From contig OZ010587.1 in assembly GCA_963932145.1 (NCBI GenBank), positions 106,054,939 through 106,118,938 of the forward strand: a DNA stretch of 64,000 nucleotides, written 5' to 3'. This document shows positions 11,666 through 22,155 of this stretch, piece after piece. The notes beneath the pieces are model-generated. The model was not told the origin of the DNA, ran no database searches, and saw only the letters and a program-made list of their open reading frames with translations. Numbering within the stretch: position 1 is the stretch's first letter; each line of letters starts with the position of its first letter. Source of the DNA: Acanthosepion lycidas. Lineage: Eukaryota; Mollusca; Cephalopoda; Sepiida; Sepiidae. A program made the translations under genes and the position numbers.

Positions 11666-12386
11666 GTTTTAAAAGTCAAGTAATCTTTTCATATAATATA
11701 ATTAACGCTCAATTTTTAATATTATTTTAATGTTTTTAATATTGAGCACTATATATAATAAAATATCTGCTGTTTCTTAAATCTGGAGATTTAGCGGTAT
11801 TGTCGACATGGAAAATATCTCTTAGTATAAAGAAAATTCACATTAACCAGGAAAAGTCTATCTTTTTAAATTTGGATTTTAATAAAATAATAATAGTGCT
11901 GGTTTTAATAAAATAGTGATCGATGTCATATAACAGAGGTATTATGGATATATTAATAAATATATATATTTCCTCAATGGGAGCACTACCCATATAATAT
12001 ATGAACTGTTCCAACTTTGTGATAATCAGATATTTTTAGTAAATTTACATTATGTAACGGTCTGTCAGTACACAGAACCTGAAGTTTACGTCGTGCATAA
12101 AACTCCGAGATCTTTCGGCCGTTGGCTTACGGCTAATTATTTGATCGTATTTTTAAAAGAAGAAAATTCCCATAACTTCAGACACGTACACTCAGTTAAA
12201 AATAAAAGAACACTCGCCTTTGATAATGGCTAAAAGAATAGCCGAAAGCCCTCGGATATGCAGAACAATTGGAAAGTTTTAAATCAACTTTGTGCACAGA
12301 AAAGAAAAGAAAAAACACTTATACGAACACAAGAAAAATTAAGTAAGTGAAACTTGTATAACAGAGGGATTACTGTCCCCAAAACA

Positions 12387-12389
<3 letters not shown>
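11666..12389. other. Unassigned AT-rich sequence
   Basis: No gene recognised. A family-D-like segment lies at about 12,200-12,262 (GGCTAAAAGAATAGCCGAAA). On the minus strand near 12,100-12,130 GGCCGAAAGATCTCGG has the same layout. Confidence 0.4.

Positions 12390-12446
<57 letters not shown>
12390..12446. repeat. (TA)n tract
   Basis: Uninterrupted TA dinucleotides. Confidence 0.95.
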
Positions 12447-12448
<2 letters not shown>

Positions 12449-12814
12449 ACTGCTACCGCCAAAATAATACTTAGAATAAACTACAGTAATCAAGCCCAAA
12501 ATTGAATAAATAGGTTTAATTATCTTCCCAAACTACAACAAAACAATTAAATAAGCGATATTAACAAATTTTTACTACGTTAATAAAACACAGATTAAAA
12601 TAAAAATAAATAAATATATAAGATCTGATCTGTCCTCAGATTGACACCCAAACACTCTGAAATGTTCGTATTAGACCTCCCGGCCAAGCAGGGCAGCATG
12701 TCGTTTTTGAAATTTCTGCTGGAGTGAATTCCGTCAGGTGCTCTTTTTCTCACAGACGGTGCCCAACTGACCCTACTATACTGTGCAGTTGACAAAATAA
12801 AGAAATCCCCCCCA

Positions 12815-12865
12815 AAACAACGCGCATGCGCGAAATTAAAAGACATAAAATGGCGACAGTTTACC
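12815..12865 (+). promoter_or_regulatory. Possible NRF1/YY1-like site pair
   Basis: CGCGCATGCGCG at about 12,820 matches the palindromic NRF1 consensus, and AAAATGGCGAC 20 bp downstream contains the ATGGCG core of YY1-type sites. Both are common in TATA-less animal promoters. Short frames start here in both directions (12,826-13,032 plus; 12,595-12,873 minus), but neither has a recognised domain. Weak support. Confidence 0.2.
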
Positions 12866-13199
12866 CATCGCACTCTCTATATATGTACTTTTGTTTTTTT
12901 ATGGCCTTCAGCAACTTAAAATCGAACAGCAAGTGCGCAGCTTTGGTTGCATTAGCTGATAAATCGAAGGGTCACATCGATCTGAGCTCGTCTGGGAAAT
13001 CATGTGATTCCGGAAGGCATTTCTCTCTTTAGATATTCGGCCAAGTCATAAAATGATTCGACAATAGACGCTTTGGTTTTTAGTAACGAAAGGTTCTATT
13101 TACGCATACATTTCCCTAAGCACGCCTACACAAACCAAAGCGTACACACGCACAAACTCGTTCTCAGACAGATATATATTTCCATATGTATATCGCTAT

Positions 13200-13204
<5 letters not shown>

Positions 13205-13295
<91 letters not shown>
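13205..13295. repeat. (TA)n then (GT)n tract
   Basis: Dinucleotide tracts, TA up to about 13,271 then GT to about 13,295. Confidence 0.95.
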
Positions 13296-13309
13296 ATTTA
13301 GGCAGTAAT

Positions 13310-13620
13310 CCTTCTTTCATGCTAAAAATAATGGGAGCCTTATTAATAAAAACAAACAAACCAACACTTGACCGTGTTTTGAAAAATGAAAACATTTTAT
13401 AAAAAATACATACAACAAACGATTTCTTATTTTAACTGTTAAATTTTTTAATCCTTGAAAATAGCTAAATGTATAGCCGAAAGCGCTCGGATAAAAAGAA
13501 CATCCGGACAGTTTTTATATAATTTATCAACCGAAAAGAAAAAAAAAAACCTATTAGATCGCATGAGAAATTGTATAAAAAACTAAATAAAAGCACCTTG
13601 TCTGTCGATTTCAGTAAAAT
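13310..13620 (+). repeat. Dispersed repeat family D
   Basis: GCCTTATTAATAAAAACAAA at 13,338, GACCGTGTTTTGAAAAATGA at 13,370 and TAGCCGAAAGCGCTCGGATA at 13,474 match the 7.7-8.1 kb copy, which lies in inverse order or strand for the second half, and the 15.3 kb copy. Confidence 0.8.
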
Positions 13621-13634
13621 GTACATATACATAC

Positions 13635-13647
<13 letters not shown>

Positions 13648-13718
<71 letters not shown>

Positions 13719-13720
13719 TA
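13648..13720. repeat. (TA)n tract
   Basis: TA dinucleotides preceded by (CATA)n and followed by a T run. Confidence 0.95.
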
Positions 13721-13829
13721 TAGTAAAAAATGGAAGAACAGTAAGATATGTAATCCGGTGTTCTTATTGATATTTTTACTTTTACAAAACAGTGCTCAAT
13801 GTAAATTTACAGCGATTAAACATTATAAA

Positions 13830-14024
13830 TTAACTGATTTAAAAATATGGTTTCATCGCTACACAGGAATTACCATGTTTGAAAAGAAAAACCTTCAAAT
13901 CCATTTATATTAAAGTAAAAGCATTAGTTCTGTTTCAAGATTCAATATAATTGAATTTGAAGTTTTTGTTTACTGTTTTTTAAACATGTAGCGATGAAAC
14001 TATATTTTGAAATCATTTAATTTA

Positions 14025-14025
<1 letters not shown>
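13830..14025. repeat. Foldback repeat
   Basis: Left arm TGGTTTCATCGCTACA and right arm TGTAGCGATGAAACTA are complementary. Further in, CATGTTTGAAAA faces TTTTTTAAACATG, and AAAACCTTCAAA faces its complement. The terminal TCGCTACA / TGTAGCGA element is shared with foldback repeats at 7.2, 14.33 and 33.1-33.5 kb. Confidence 0.8.

Positions 14026-14032
<7 letters not shown>

Positions 14033-14083
<51 letters not shown>
14033..14083. repeat. (TA)n tract
   Basis: Uninterrupted TA dinucleotides. Confidence 0.95.
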
Positions 14084-14087
<4 letters not shown>

Positions 14088-14204
14088 TTTCTTATCCAAA
14101 CCTAAACAAAGAGAATTGTTTAGAATGCCTTTGTCATGAATCCGATAAATATTCATCGCTTTAAACGTTATTTTTAGTGGTTACTCACCATATTTGAGTA
14201 GACA

Positions 14205-14300
14205 TTCTCTTTATTTATTAAACAGTATATTTATTTATTTTCACCTACCGGCCTTAAATCTTATTAAAGAAAAATTTGCGCTCACCGACAGGAATTGATG
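14205..14300 (-). repeat. SINE B 3' portion
   Basis: The minus reading has ATTCCTGTCGGTGAGCGCAA, then GGCCGGTAGGTG and ATACTGTTTAATAAA. This matches the body of the tRNA-derived SINE best seen at 63.48-63.66 kb. The B-box TTCGATTCC is eroded at its 5' end. Confidence 0.7.
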
Positions 14301-14325
14301 ATTATTTAAAAAGAAATTCATGCCT

Positions 14326-14433
14326 TCGCTACATAAGAGTTCTCATGTTTCTAAAACGAGAGCGTAAAACCTCAATATAATTATTAAAATTAAATTGAAT
14401 TAAGGTATCAAGGCCTGTTTCATCCTCAAGCGA
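14326..14433 (-). ncRNA. Hammerhead-like ribozyme with large loop II
   Basis: On the minus strand the elements fall in hammerhead order without gaps. Stem I is UCGC (14,430-14,433) with GCGA (14,326-14,329). The core is UUGAGGA (14,423-14,429; consensus CUGANGA, one change). Stem II is UGAAAC (14,417-14,422) with GUUUUA (14,352-14,357) around a spacer of about 60 nt. GAA follows at 14,349-14,351. Stem III is ACAUGAG with CUUAUGU (7 bp, loop AACU), then A17 at 14,330. Cleavage would fall between 14,330 and 14,329. The C3-to-U change probably lowers or abolishes activity. Diverged copies are at 7.1 and 13.9 kb. Confidence 0.5.
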
Positions 14434-14624
14434 GAATTTAGGAATCTAAACATGAAATTTCTGATGTGGCGAACGAATCATATTTTTTTAAAAATAATTA
14501 TAATTTAAGCTCTACTTATGTATGGAGAACTGTTTTTGTTTTTTGTTTTTTGTTTTTTTAAATAAAAACAAAAATACTAAAGAACACCGAATTATTTACC
14601 TAACGTGTTCTTTCCTATTTTTCT

Positions 14625-14638
<14 letters not shown>
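14434..14638. other. Unassigned
   Basis: AT-rich, with a T-run frame at 14,522 but no recognised feature. Confidence 0.4.

Positions 14639-14686
<48 letters not shown>
14639..14686. repeat. (TA)n tract
   Basis: Uninterrupted TA dinucleotides. Confidence 0.95.
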
Positions 14687-14694
<8 letters not shown>

Positions 14695-15259
14695 AAGGGA
14701 TTATAGTTGTTCCAACGAGAGCAAAACGTACATTTCAAAGAAAAGAGAGGAACCGCAAACGTTTTAGCTATAATGTGGATTTTTTAAAATATATATTATA
14801 ATTTATTTTCCATATTTTTGCTGCACGGGTTTCCAGTTTTGCGATCTTCATCAGGCAAAGAGTGGTTATTTCCACATATTATTAAAAGGAATTAATTTTC
14901 CTTATGTTTTCAGACGTTTAACCATTGTCTTTTGTGTGGTGTAGCCACCCAGTGTGATTTCTTGGACTTGTGGCGAAAATATTCGTTTTGGCTGGATTTT
15001 TAAAATATATATTATACTTTATTTTCTAGATTTTCTGTCAAAATATAGTTATTACTATACACAAAAGATAATGGTTGAAAATCAGAAATATTCAGCCTTA
15101 CCAATGTTTGGCACTGTGAGAATTACCGCAAGGTAATTTTACGTACTCCTGTGAAGTTTTGTTGAAATCGGTTGAAAAATGTAGGAAATCCGATCTAATA
15201 TATAAACGAACAGACACACAACCTGGGTTTTATAATAAGTATGATTTTTGGTAGCATTT

Positions 15260-15529
15260 TTTCTTTCATGCAAGAATTAATTATGGCAGACAAGGTGCTT
15301 TAAGTTTTTTATGTAATTGCTCATACGATCTTATAATTTTTTCTTTTCAGTAGATAAATTATACAAAAACTGTCTAACCAAGCGCTTTCGGCTATACATT
15401 TAGACATTTTCAAGGTTGAATCATATTAACTGTTAGCTAGAAATAGGTTGTTGTATGTATGTATTTATATAAAGTTTCATTTTTAAAACACGGCCAACAT
15501 GTTGTGTCCATGTTCATAGTTGATATTAT

Positions 15530-15530
<1 letters not shown>
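15260..15530 (-). repeat. Dispersed repeat family D
   Basis: AAGCGCTTTCGGCTATACAT at about 15,380 and the AACACGGCCAAC / GTGTCCATGTTCATAG segment match the copies at 7.7-8.1 and 13.3-13.6 kb. Confidence 0.75.
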
Positions 15531-15531
<1 letters not shown>

Positions 15532-15581
<50 letters not shown>

Positions 15582-15726
15582 ATGTATTATTAAAATGTAT
15601 ATACATTATTATCATATACATATATTATAATATATTACTATAACATATATATTATAATATATTTTTATGATCTCTCTCTCTCTCTCTTTGTCTCTGTCTG
15701 TTTCTCTCTCTCTCTCCCTCTCTCTC

Positions 15727-15798
<72 letters not shown>

Positions 15799-15800
15799 CT
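15532..15800. repeat. (TA)n, (TATAATA)n and (CT)n tracts
   Basis: (TA)n at 15,532-15,574, imperfect TA-rich palindromic sequence to 15,665, (CT)n to 15,730 and (TA)n to 15,794. Confidence 0.9.
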
Positions 15801-16374
15801 TTGTCGCTAACACTCGTGTTGTTTTCTCTGCCAGGCCTATTCTTCCGTCTATACGTAAGGATGTTCTCCCACCACACCATAATAGTTCTCTAAGTTATTC
15901 CTTTAAATGTAGTTGCAGTTCGTAGGGAGAACGACGCAAAGGCTAGATGCTAGAATAAAACAACACGTTCCAGCGAAAATCCGAAACTGGAAGTACACTG
16001 CCTCGGACATTCTTCCATCGCAGAACACATTATAAATAGCCAGTGCGGACGCTTTTACCATCATTAGCAAGTCCCACTCAAATTACCACCGAAAAGTGTT
16101 GGAGGTCATCTATATTTTATCTTTAAAGCCTTCTCTTTGTAGACAGAAAGACTTTATATTAGGCATCCAACTAATTACCATTTAAATATTTTTTCCCACT
16201 TATAAACTTTGTCCATTGTTTTTTTTTTATTTACCTCGATTTAGTTCTGTTAAGCGAGGTACGAAACCGGTTAGCTGGCCCGTTTTTCATTTTTACTTTT
16301 TATCATGAGTGGTAATCATAAAACTAATTTTTGTCTATTCATGGCAGTGATAACATTTTGTACCACCAAACATA

Positions 16375-16375
<1 letters not shown>
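15801..16375. other. Unassigned sequence
   Basis: Moderately AT-rich with no long frame and no recognised repeat. Confidence 0.4.
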
Positions 16376-16449
<74 letters not shown>

Positions 16450-16450
16450 T
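16376..16450. repeat. (TA)n tract
   Basis: TA dinucleotides with one GTA interruption. Confidence 0.95.
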
Positions 16451-16985
16451 AGTAATATCAATTATTTATGAACACGAACATAAAAGAAGATAGACGTCAC
16501 TAGAAGCCCACAGCGGTAGGGTGAACAGGGGGACGTACATTGTCCCACCAAGAACATAAAAACGCTCCACGGGCCTGACCGTTTTCCTTTTGGGAAATAT
16601 TACAAGTAAAACGCCCTCTTTTTCTCACTTTCACGTTACTTGTTCTGTTCATGCTATAAATTCTCGGTGTGGGACAAATAGTGACAGGTATATTTGTATT
16701 AATATATAATTTCTTGTATGTCATAACGCTATAAAAAATCTCTTTGAGAACAATGAATAGTTGTGATTTCTTTCAGCTATTCTCGTCTTTCGTCCATTGT
16801 ATGAAGGTGTGAGTATATCACGGACATGTTAATGCCTATAATGGAGCAGCAGGGAACGTTCCTCCTTCCCTAGCGCACCCATTAACTGGTGGCTTTCTCT
16901 GTGATAATTAACAAAATAGAGTTTTCACACGTATTTCCTATCACGGTAAATTTCAGAGTAGATGAGAGAATCTCGTATTTTTCTT
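16451..16985. other. Unassigned sequence
   Basis: A minus-strand frame of 74 codons (16,500-16,724) has no recognised motif, and nothing else is visible. Confidence 0.35.
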
Positions 16986-17290
16986 TTGAACTCCATATTT
17001 GGTAACTTCACGGTGCCTCAACTGGAGACGTGACGACGTTTGCATTACACACCTTCCGCTTTCGCAACGCTTGGGGATTTGCTCCCAAGTATGCCGGTCA
17101 AACTCTTTGCCTCCGGGCGGAGAGGATCACCAGACGATGATGAAGGGCAGAGTTTCGTCTTGGAAAACAGTTACCCGACTCCGTTTTGTACGGTGTCTAC
17201 GGGGAATTTTGCCCGAGTCTATGTGCTCAGATACCTCACAATAAACTTCAGCCTTGTGCCACATCTGACCACGTGGGGTGATTAGCGGAT
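16986..17290 (+). repeat. Diverged copy of the GC-rich dispersed domain
   Basis: Shares CAAACTCTTTGCCTCCGGGC, then ACGGGGAATTT, TGTGCTCAGATACCTCAC and GCCTTGTGCCACATCTGACC with the copies at 10.64 and 25.02 kb. Overlapping frames of about 80 codons in several frames are a by-product of its GC content. Confidence 0.6.
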
Positions 17291-17464
17291 ATCTCTCCAA
17301 CAAATGTCGAAAATAGCGAACAGCTTGATAAGACAAAACTTGCTCGCATCCGAATGTACTCTACCTGGACACTGCTTTTTTTTTTTTTTTTTTTAAATAT
17401 TTTCACTCTAAGTAAATGAATAAAGCCACTAAGACATAACGAGGCTACTGAGTATTATAGAATA

Positions 17465-17775
17465 TGAATTCAAACAAGGCCTTTATCCACTGTCCCATGT
17501 GTCCTCAAGGATAAAAGCGTTGGTTAGATCCAGTGACGGGACCCAAAAGGAGGTGGGGAACTTTCAGAGAGAAATTAACAGAAGATAACTGACATCCAAT
17601 AAAAATGGCAAGTGGAACTAGAACAGTCTACTCCAGTGAGCGAAATAAAGGGTTCAGTTCGACATTCCAATCACCTGAAGAATGCTGGGGTGTACAACAG
17701 CCAAAACGTTGAAATAAATATGGCGACCAAGATGAGGACAATAGTCCGAATAATGTAAATAGTGTAGATACCATA
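17465..17775 (+). repeat. tRNA-derived SINE C joined to one satellite-107 unit
   Basis: Starts with a tRNA-like head (TGTCCTCAAGGATAAAAGCG, TTGGTTAGATCCAGTGA), continues through GAAGATAACTGACATCCAAT and AGCGAAATAAAGGGTTCAGT, and ends in CACCTGAAGAATGC, then a satellite-107 unit (ATGAGGACAATAGTCCGAAT). The same order occurs inverted at 28.1-28.5 kb. This shows that the 107-bp satellite is an extension of the SINE 3' end. Confidence 0.75.
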
Positions 17776-17779
17776 ACCT

Positions 17780-18190
17780 TTCAGTTAGTGAAAAAATCCA
17801 ATATGCCAACCCCTGTCAAATGCCTTCGAGATATTCAAAGACTCAAGAAGAACTTCATCACTGTTGTCTAAAGCCCTTTTTGTTAACTCAGCAGTTGACC
17901 TAGAGAAGCGAAAGCCATATTACCTGAAAGATGAAAACCCCGTGAGTTGAGATGCTTAACCAATTCAGAGTTGATTAGAGATTCTAGTACTTTTGTCAAA
18001 AAATGGTAGAAGGTTAATAGGCTGGTAGTTAGAAATTGTGAAAAGGAGCAGGGGAGATTCAAGAACAGATGACGTGGTGACATGAAAAAATCGCTGTTTT
18101 TTTAAATCGCTCGAAAACAAAGAGTAAGTGTTGTATATGGAGGAACTGGCAATAAGAACATCGTCTACACACACACACACAACCACTTTA
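17780..18190 (-). pseudogene. Jockey-like LINE reverse-transcriptase fragment
   Basis: Minus-strand pieces in order are ISNYQPINLLPFFDK or FFTKVLESLINSELVKHLN (RT block 1-2), then YGFRFSRSTAELLT, then LNISKAFDRGWHIGF, which is motif A with its aspartate changed within the usual DISKAFD. Frameshifts separate the blocks. Motifs B and C are missing because the piece joins SINE C at 17.78 kb. This is a clearly recognisable non-LTR RT core, 5'- and 3'-truncated. Confidence 0.75.
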
Positions 18191-18399
18191 ATTTCCTTTC
18201 TTTCACCATAAAGTCAGTTTTAGACCCACTGGAGTGACAGGGTGAAATAGATTTCATTTTTTTCTCAAATTAGCTCATTTGCAGTAGTGTGCAGTAATAT
18301 GAATCTATTTTCGGGGTGTATAATGAAATTTGTTTAACCTTGAAAAATACTGAATCAACTGAAATTGCATCAGATTTTTATAATACCCAGACACTCTTG

Positions 18400-18660
18400 T
18401 CTCGATTGTCGATTAGTTGTCCCACAGATATTGTCTGTGATGGACGTTACTCCAAGGAAGCGTACGAAAATTTTAAGGCAGCACGAACACACTGGCTAGC
18501 CTTACCAGTGAGCAAATCAAAGTACTATAGATTGGCTCGGAAATTCTACTGATTTAAATCCAGTCAAGCATCTGTAATCAATCTGCAAGGAACGACTTCT
18601 TGGAATAGACATACGAAGTACTAACATGTGCAATGGGTCATGTTTCATTGGAAAAATATG
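18400..18660 (+). pseudogene. Tc1-like transposase C-terminal scrap
   Basis: Around 18,528-18,575 the plus strand reads DWLGNSTDLNPVKHL then a stop. This is the decayed form of the SPDLNPIENLW-type motif that holds the third catalytic acid of Tc1-family DDE transposases. The rest of the protein is not readable. Confidence 0.55.
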
Positions 18661-19061
18661 AAAAATGTAAATAATGGAATTCGTTTTCTTTTAATTAACT
18701 TGAACAAGGGTGTATGGAACATGTAAGGTGTCGGCCATTGTAGGTCAATAAATCTTTGGAAAAGCTGCGCTGCGTCCTTTAAGACATAATTCGCTTGAAA
18801 AGAAAGTTCTTTACATTCCTTCTATAATGGTTGATGCAAAACTTAAACAGTGTTTCATCGAAGTACTATGCGTACCTCCACCAAAAAAACAAAAACAGAA
18901 TAGATCTTATTACTTCATTCCAAAGAGCATAACAAAAATAATGCACTTTGATCAAATCGCCGACTGTATTGACATTACTTCTGAATTTCAGTGTTTTTTT
19001 GTTGTTTGAGAGACAATTTCCGTGGTTTTATATCCAATGCCCTTTCAATAAATGATCTTAA

Positions 19062-19095
19062 TGGGTGTGCTGGTGGCCTTGTGGTTATCGGTACA
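19062..19095 (+). repeat. Possible SINE head (A-box-like)
   Basis: GGTGGCCTTGTGGTTATCGG resembles a tRNA D-arm/A box. No B box follows, so it is a short fragment or a chance match. Confidence 0.3.
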
Positions 19096-19214
19096 AATTG
19101 GTTGGTTTAGTTTAGTGGCATATCAACACCACTATGGGTTATTTAATGCCGAATTATAAATATCTTTTTAACATACTTGTATGCCTTCAGCTAAAGATAA
19201 AATCGTTAGTTATT

Positions 19215-19395
19215 TTTGCAATAAGGTTTATTGTTGAGTATTCTACTGAAAATATAAATTGCTTATAATTTGTTTATATAAAATGTATTGCAGGCATTTT
19301 TACTTATAAAAATATTTTTTATACATTCATAGTCTTTTGTTTTTGATAGGGGATTCACTATTTGCCTACAGCTGGGGCCCTAGTTTCATTTAAGA
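19215..19395 (+). mobile_element. Extra 3' end of the Tc1-like element
   Basis: TTTATATAAAATGTATTGCA, TTCATAGTCTTTTG and CAGCTGGGGCCCTAG align in the same orientation with 20.69-20.84 kb (TTTATATAAAAATGTATTGC, TTCATAGTGTTTTG, TAGCTGGGACCCTAA). It is a direct duplicate of the element's right end placed just before the left end of the fuller copy. Confidence 0.7.
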
Positions 19396-19497
19396 AATTG
19401 TAGGATATTATATGACTTAATTTTATGAAAATTCTTATATGTTACTTGTTTGGTAGTATTTTAAATGGATTTGGGCGAAAGCGCTACAATTTGTTAA

Positions 19498-20834
19498 TAT
19501 ACAGTTAGGCTATGATAAAGTTTTAGCCACGCTTGTTTACAGCAATTTTGGCTTGTGCAATAACGTCTCTTCTTTTTTTTCAGACAATACCGTGTTAGTA
19601 TCAAGCTACTCTCATCTATGAACAATAGTTGACTTACATTTTGCAATGAAAGTTCGTTGAAGTAAGGAAATTGGGGAATTTTAACGAGGGCAAATAATAG
19701 GATGCCATCAGTGTGGCAAGTCAAATAGAGAAATTTCGAGGTTTTGCCAGGTTAATCATCAAAGGTAAACAATATTTGTAAGAAATTTAATGTAGAAGGC
19801 TATTGTCGCGTGAAACAAGGTTCAAGGAGACCAAGCATCGTGTCTGAGTGAAAGAAAAGGTCGCTGAAGAGGGAAGTCATCAGAAACCGTCGTCAGAGCG
19901 ACAAAGATGTTGCCAACAGCATGAAAATATCGCCATATGTGGTGGGAAAGACTCTGAAAGAACTAGGCTATCAAAGAAGAGCTGCAAGAAAGAAGCCCTT
20001 GATTCCAGAGGTTAACAGGAATAGGCGTATGGACTGGGTGAGAGAATTCGAGAAAAAAGATTATGAATTTTGGCAGTCTGTAATTTAGTCAGATGAAAGT
20101 AAATTCTGCCAATATTCTAATTCGGGATTGCTTTATGTTTGGAGAAAGAATGAGACTTGGAACACTGAATATTTGCAGGCGACCTTGAAACATAGAGGGA
20201 TTGAAGTAATGCTGTGGGACGCTGTCTGGTTTGGAAGAGAATTTGAGCTGATTCTTGTTGAGCAGTTGAATGGTCCAAAATACTGTCAAATATTAAAGAA
20301 AGGAATACTCACGCTATTTGAAACCAATCCGATTGACAAGAATGTCTACTTTTTTCAAGAAGATGGAACGCCATGCCATACAAGCAAAGTAGCAAAGGCA
20401 TTGAAGGAATCGTAAGGAATAAAGTCACTGCCATGGGTAGCCCAAATTCCTGACATGAATTCAATAGAGTACGTTTGGGAGCACCTTCACCGAAGACTTC
20501 GAGAGCGTGCAACCAAAAAATCACATCAGTAGCAACCCTAAAAGAAACATTGCTAAAAGAGTGGCAAAATATGGATCAGACAATTGTTGATAACTTGATC
20601 AAATCGATGAAAAATTGAATACAAGCACTGAAACTAGAAAATGGAGGAGCTACTCTATACTAGTTCCAAATACTGTTTATTTAAGTTGAATTCGGAATAT
20701 GAATGCGTGTTGTTGGTAATTTATATAAAAATGTATTGCTGGAATTTTTACGATAAAATATATTTTACTGCTTTCATAGTGTTTTGCTTTTGTTGTGGGT
20801 GGGTAACTATTTGATCATAGCTGGGACCCTAACA
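19498..20834 (+). pseudogene. Tc1-like DNA transposon with decayed DDE transposase
   Basis: The left end CAGTTAGGCTATGATAAA and the reverse complement of the right end (CTGTTAGGGTCCCAGCTATG) are recognisably inverted. Inside, the plus strand encodes an HTH-like region, then DESKFCQYSNSG (first catalytic D, near 20,090), WDAVWFGRE, FFQEDGTPCHTSKVAKAL (second D, near 20,360), and AQIPDMNSIEYVWEHLHRRL (third acid E, near 20,470). The longest open stretch is 20,128-20,415. A stop lies just before the first aspartate and another after KALKES, so no full transposase can be made. About 1.3 kb is a normal Tc1 length. Confidence 0.85.
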
Positions 20835-20984
20835 GGTGCTACCACCACGGATCAGGGTGAAACTTGGAATAACAACAATTAAGATGTGTTTCCACGCCCC
20901 TCAAAACCTCCAATCTCCCGATCAGAAAGCCATGCTGCCGTATGTAGTTTATCGTCATACCCAGGACTCTCCCAGTACAAATAA

Positions 20985-21200
20985 TGGGATTGGCGTGCAG
21001 GGTTCGAATTCCAACTGGGGAAATTGCATTCACTTTCGCACAAATATCATTAGGAAGGATGTGAAGCCATCCCGTTTCACTCACCCACACAGTTAAGGAT
21101 TTATGCGAGAGTGGAATCTCTAGCTACCAGTCGAGGAGAAAAATTGAATTGAAAAACGGCCTGGAGGTGAATGGGCCCCGTCAGGTTAACTTGCTTTAGA
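20985..21200 (+). repeat. tRNA-derived SINE A copy
   Basis: GCAGGGTTCGAATTCCAACT is a good B box (GGTTCGAATTCC), followed by a body with GCATTCACTT and ATTAGGAAGG. A similar order of B box, CATTCACTTACG and TAATACCCTTGAG occurs at 62.4 kb. Confidence 0.55.
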
Positions 21201-21371
21201 TATATCTAAATATATCTGCTATGGCTGCAGTTTATGTTGTGTCCCAACGAACCTAACGGGATTGCAGGACTCGTAACGTGATATAATTTAGTTCTAATTT
21301 TGAAGATTTTCAGGAATCTTTCGCTGGGAGAATAGAGTTCACTTCGTTAAAAATTTTGAAGGCTTAACAAA

Positions 21372-21415
21372 TCTATATATATAAAGTAGTCGCCTCTGTC
21401 TATCTGTTTATTATC
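21372..21415 (+). mobile_element. Helitron-like 5' terminus
   Basis: TCTATATATATAAAGTAGTC followed by TCTGTCTATCTG is the characteristic start of many invertebrate Helitrons, and it follows an A as expected for insertion between A and T. I did not find a matching CTRR 3' end with hairpin. Confidence 0.4.
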
Positions 21416-21810
21416 AAACTTCTCAAAGGATTTTTCAGATAGACCCCCCCATATCCATATATATATTCTAATAGTACATTACTTAGGGTAATTGGATAAA
21501 TATATTTGATTTTGATTAAAGGGGGTCCCTGCACCCCCACTACTGAAAATTTGTATTTCTTTGATTTAAATTAAATTCAAATTTACATTTGAACAAGGGA
21601 ATGATTCCCATACAAAGTATTGAAGGAGAAAACCAGAAGATGGAGGCCACATTTGAAAGATCAAACTAAGACAATATGGACGTCAAGTTAAGTAAGAGAT
21701 CACCAATCAGTGGGTAGTGTTATAAAATACATATTTGTTGCGACAATTCAACTGACATATCAATATTGAAATCTGCTCATCAATTAATTCAATCAAATAT
21801 TTCATCAAAT

Positions 21811-21914
21811 ATTAGGTTGGTGCAAAAATAATGACGTAATAATGTCGTTTTTTACGTTAAAAAGTACGTCAAAAAACGACATTATTACGTCATTATTTTT
21901 GCACGAACCTAATA
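21811..21914. mobile_element. Mariner palindromic MITE, copy 1
   Basis: Ends ATTAGGTTGGTGCAAAAATA and its complement, flanked by TA. The near-perfect palindrome includes AATGACGTAATAATGTCG and its complement around a short loop. It resembles the MADE1-type mariner MITE layout. Confidence 0.9.
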
Positions 21915-22075
21915 CATATCAAAGAGTCAGATCAAGCTTTTTGAGCGCCCCCACTGATATTTTTTCTCTTTGATTATTTAAATTTAAATTTGAACAGGGG
22001 AATGATTGTTATCCAATCCATAAAAAGAGAAAGCCAAAAGATGGAGATTACAGTGAAATGGAAAAGGTTTCAATT

Positions 22076-22155
22076 ATTAGGTTGGTGCAAAAATAATGTC
22101 GTTTTCTCGCCTATGTTTTTGTCAAAAAACGACATTATTTTTGCACCAACCTAAT
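22076..22155. mobile_element. Mariner palindromic MITE, copy 2 (80 bp)
   Basis: The same ends as copy 1, with a shorter interior (AATAATGTCGTTTTCTCGCC / AAAACGACATTATTTTTGC). Flanked by TA. Confidence 0.9.

Noticed and set aside
14835-14880. Hammerhead on the minus strand at TTTGCCTGATGAAGATCGCA
   Set aside because: CUGAUGA and a possible stem I (UUUGC/GCAAA) are there, but stem II does not close and there is no U before the expected cleavage base. Kept only as a possible relic.
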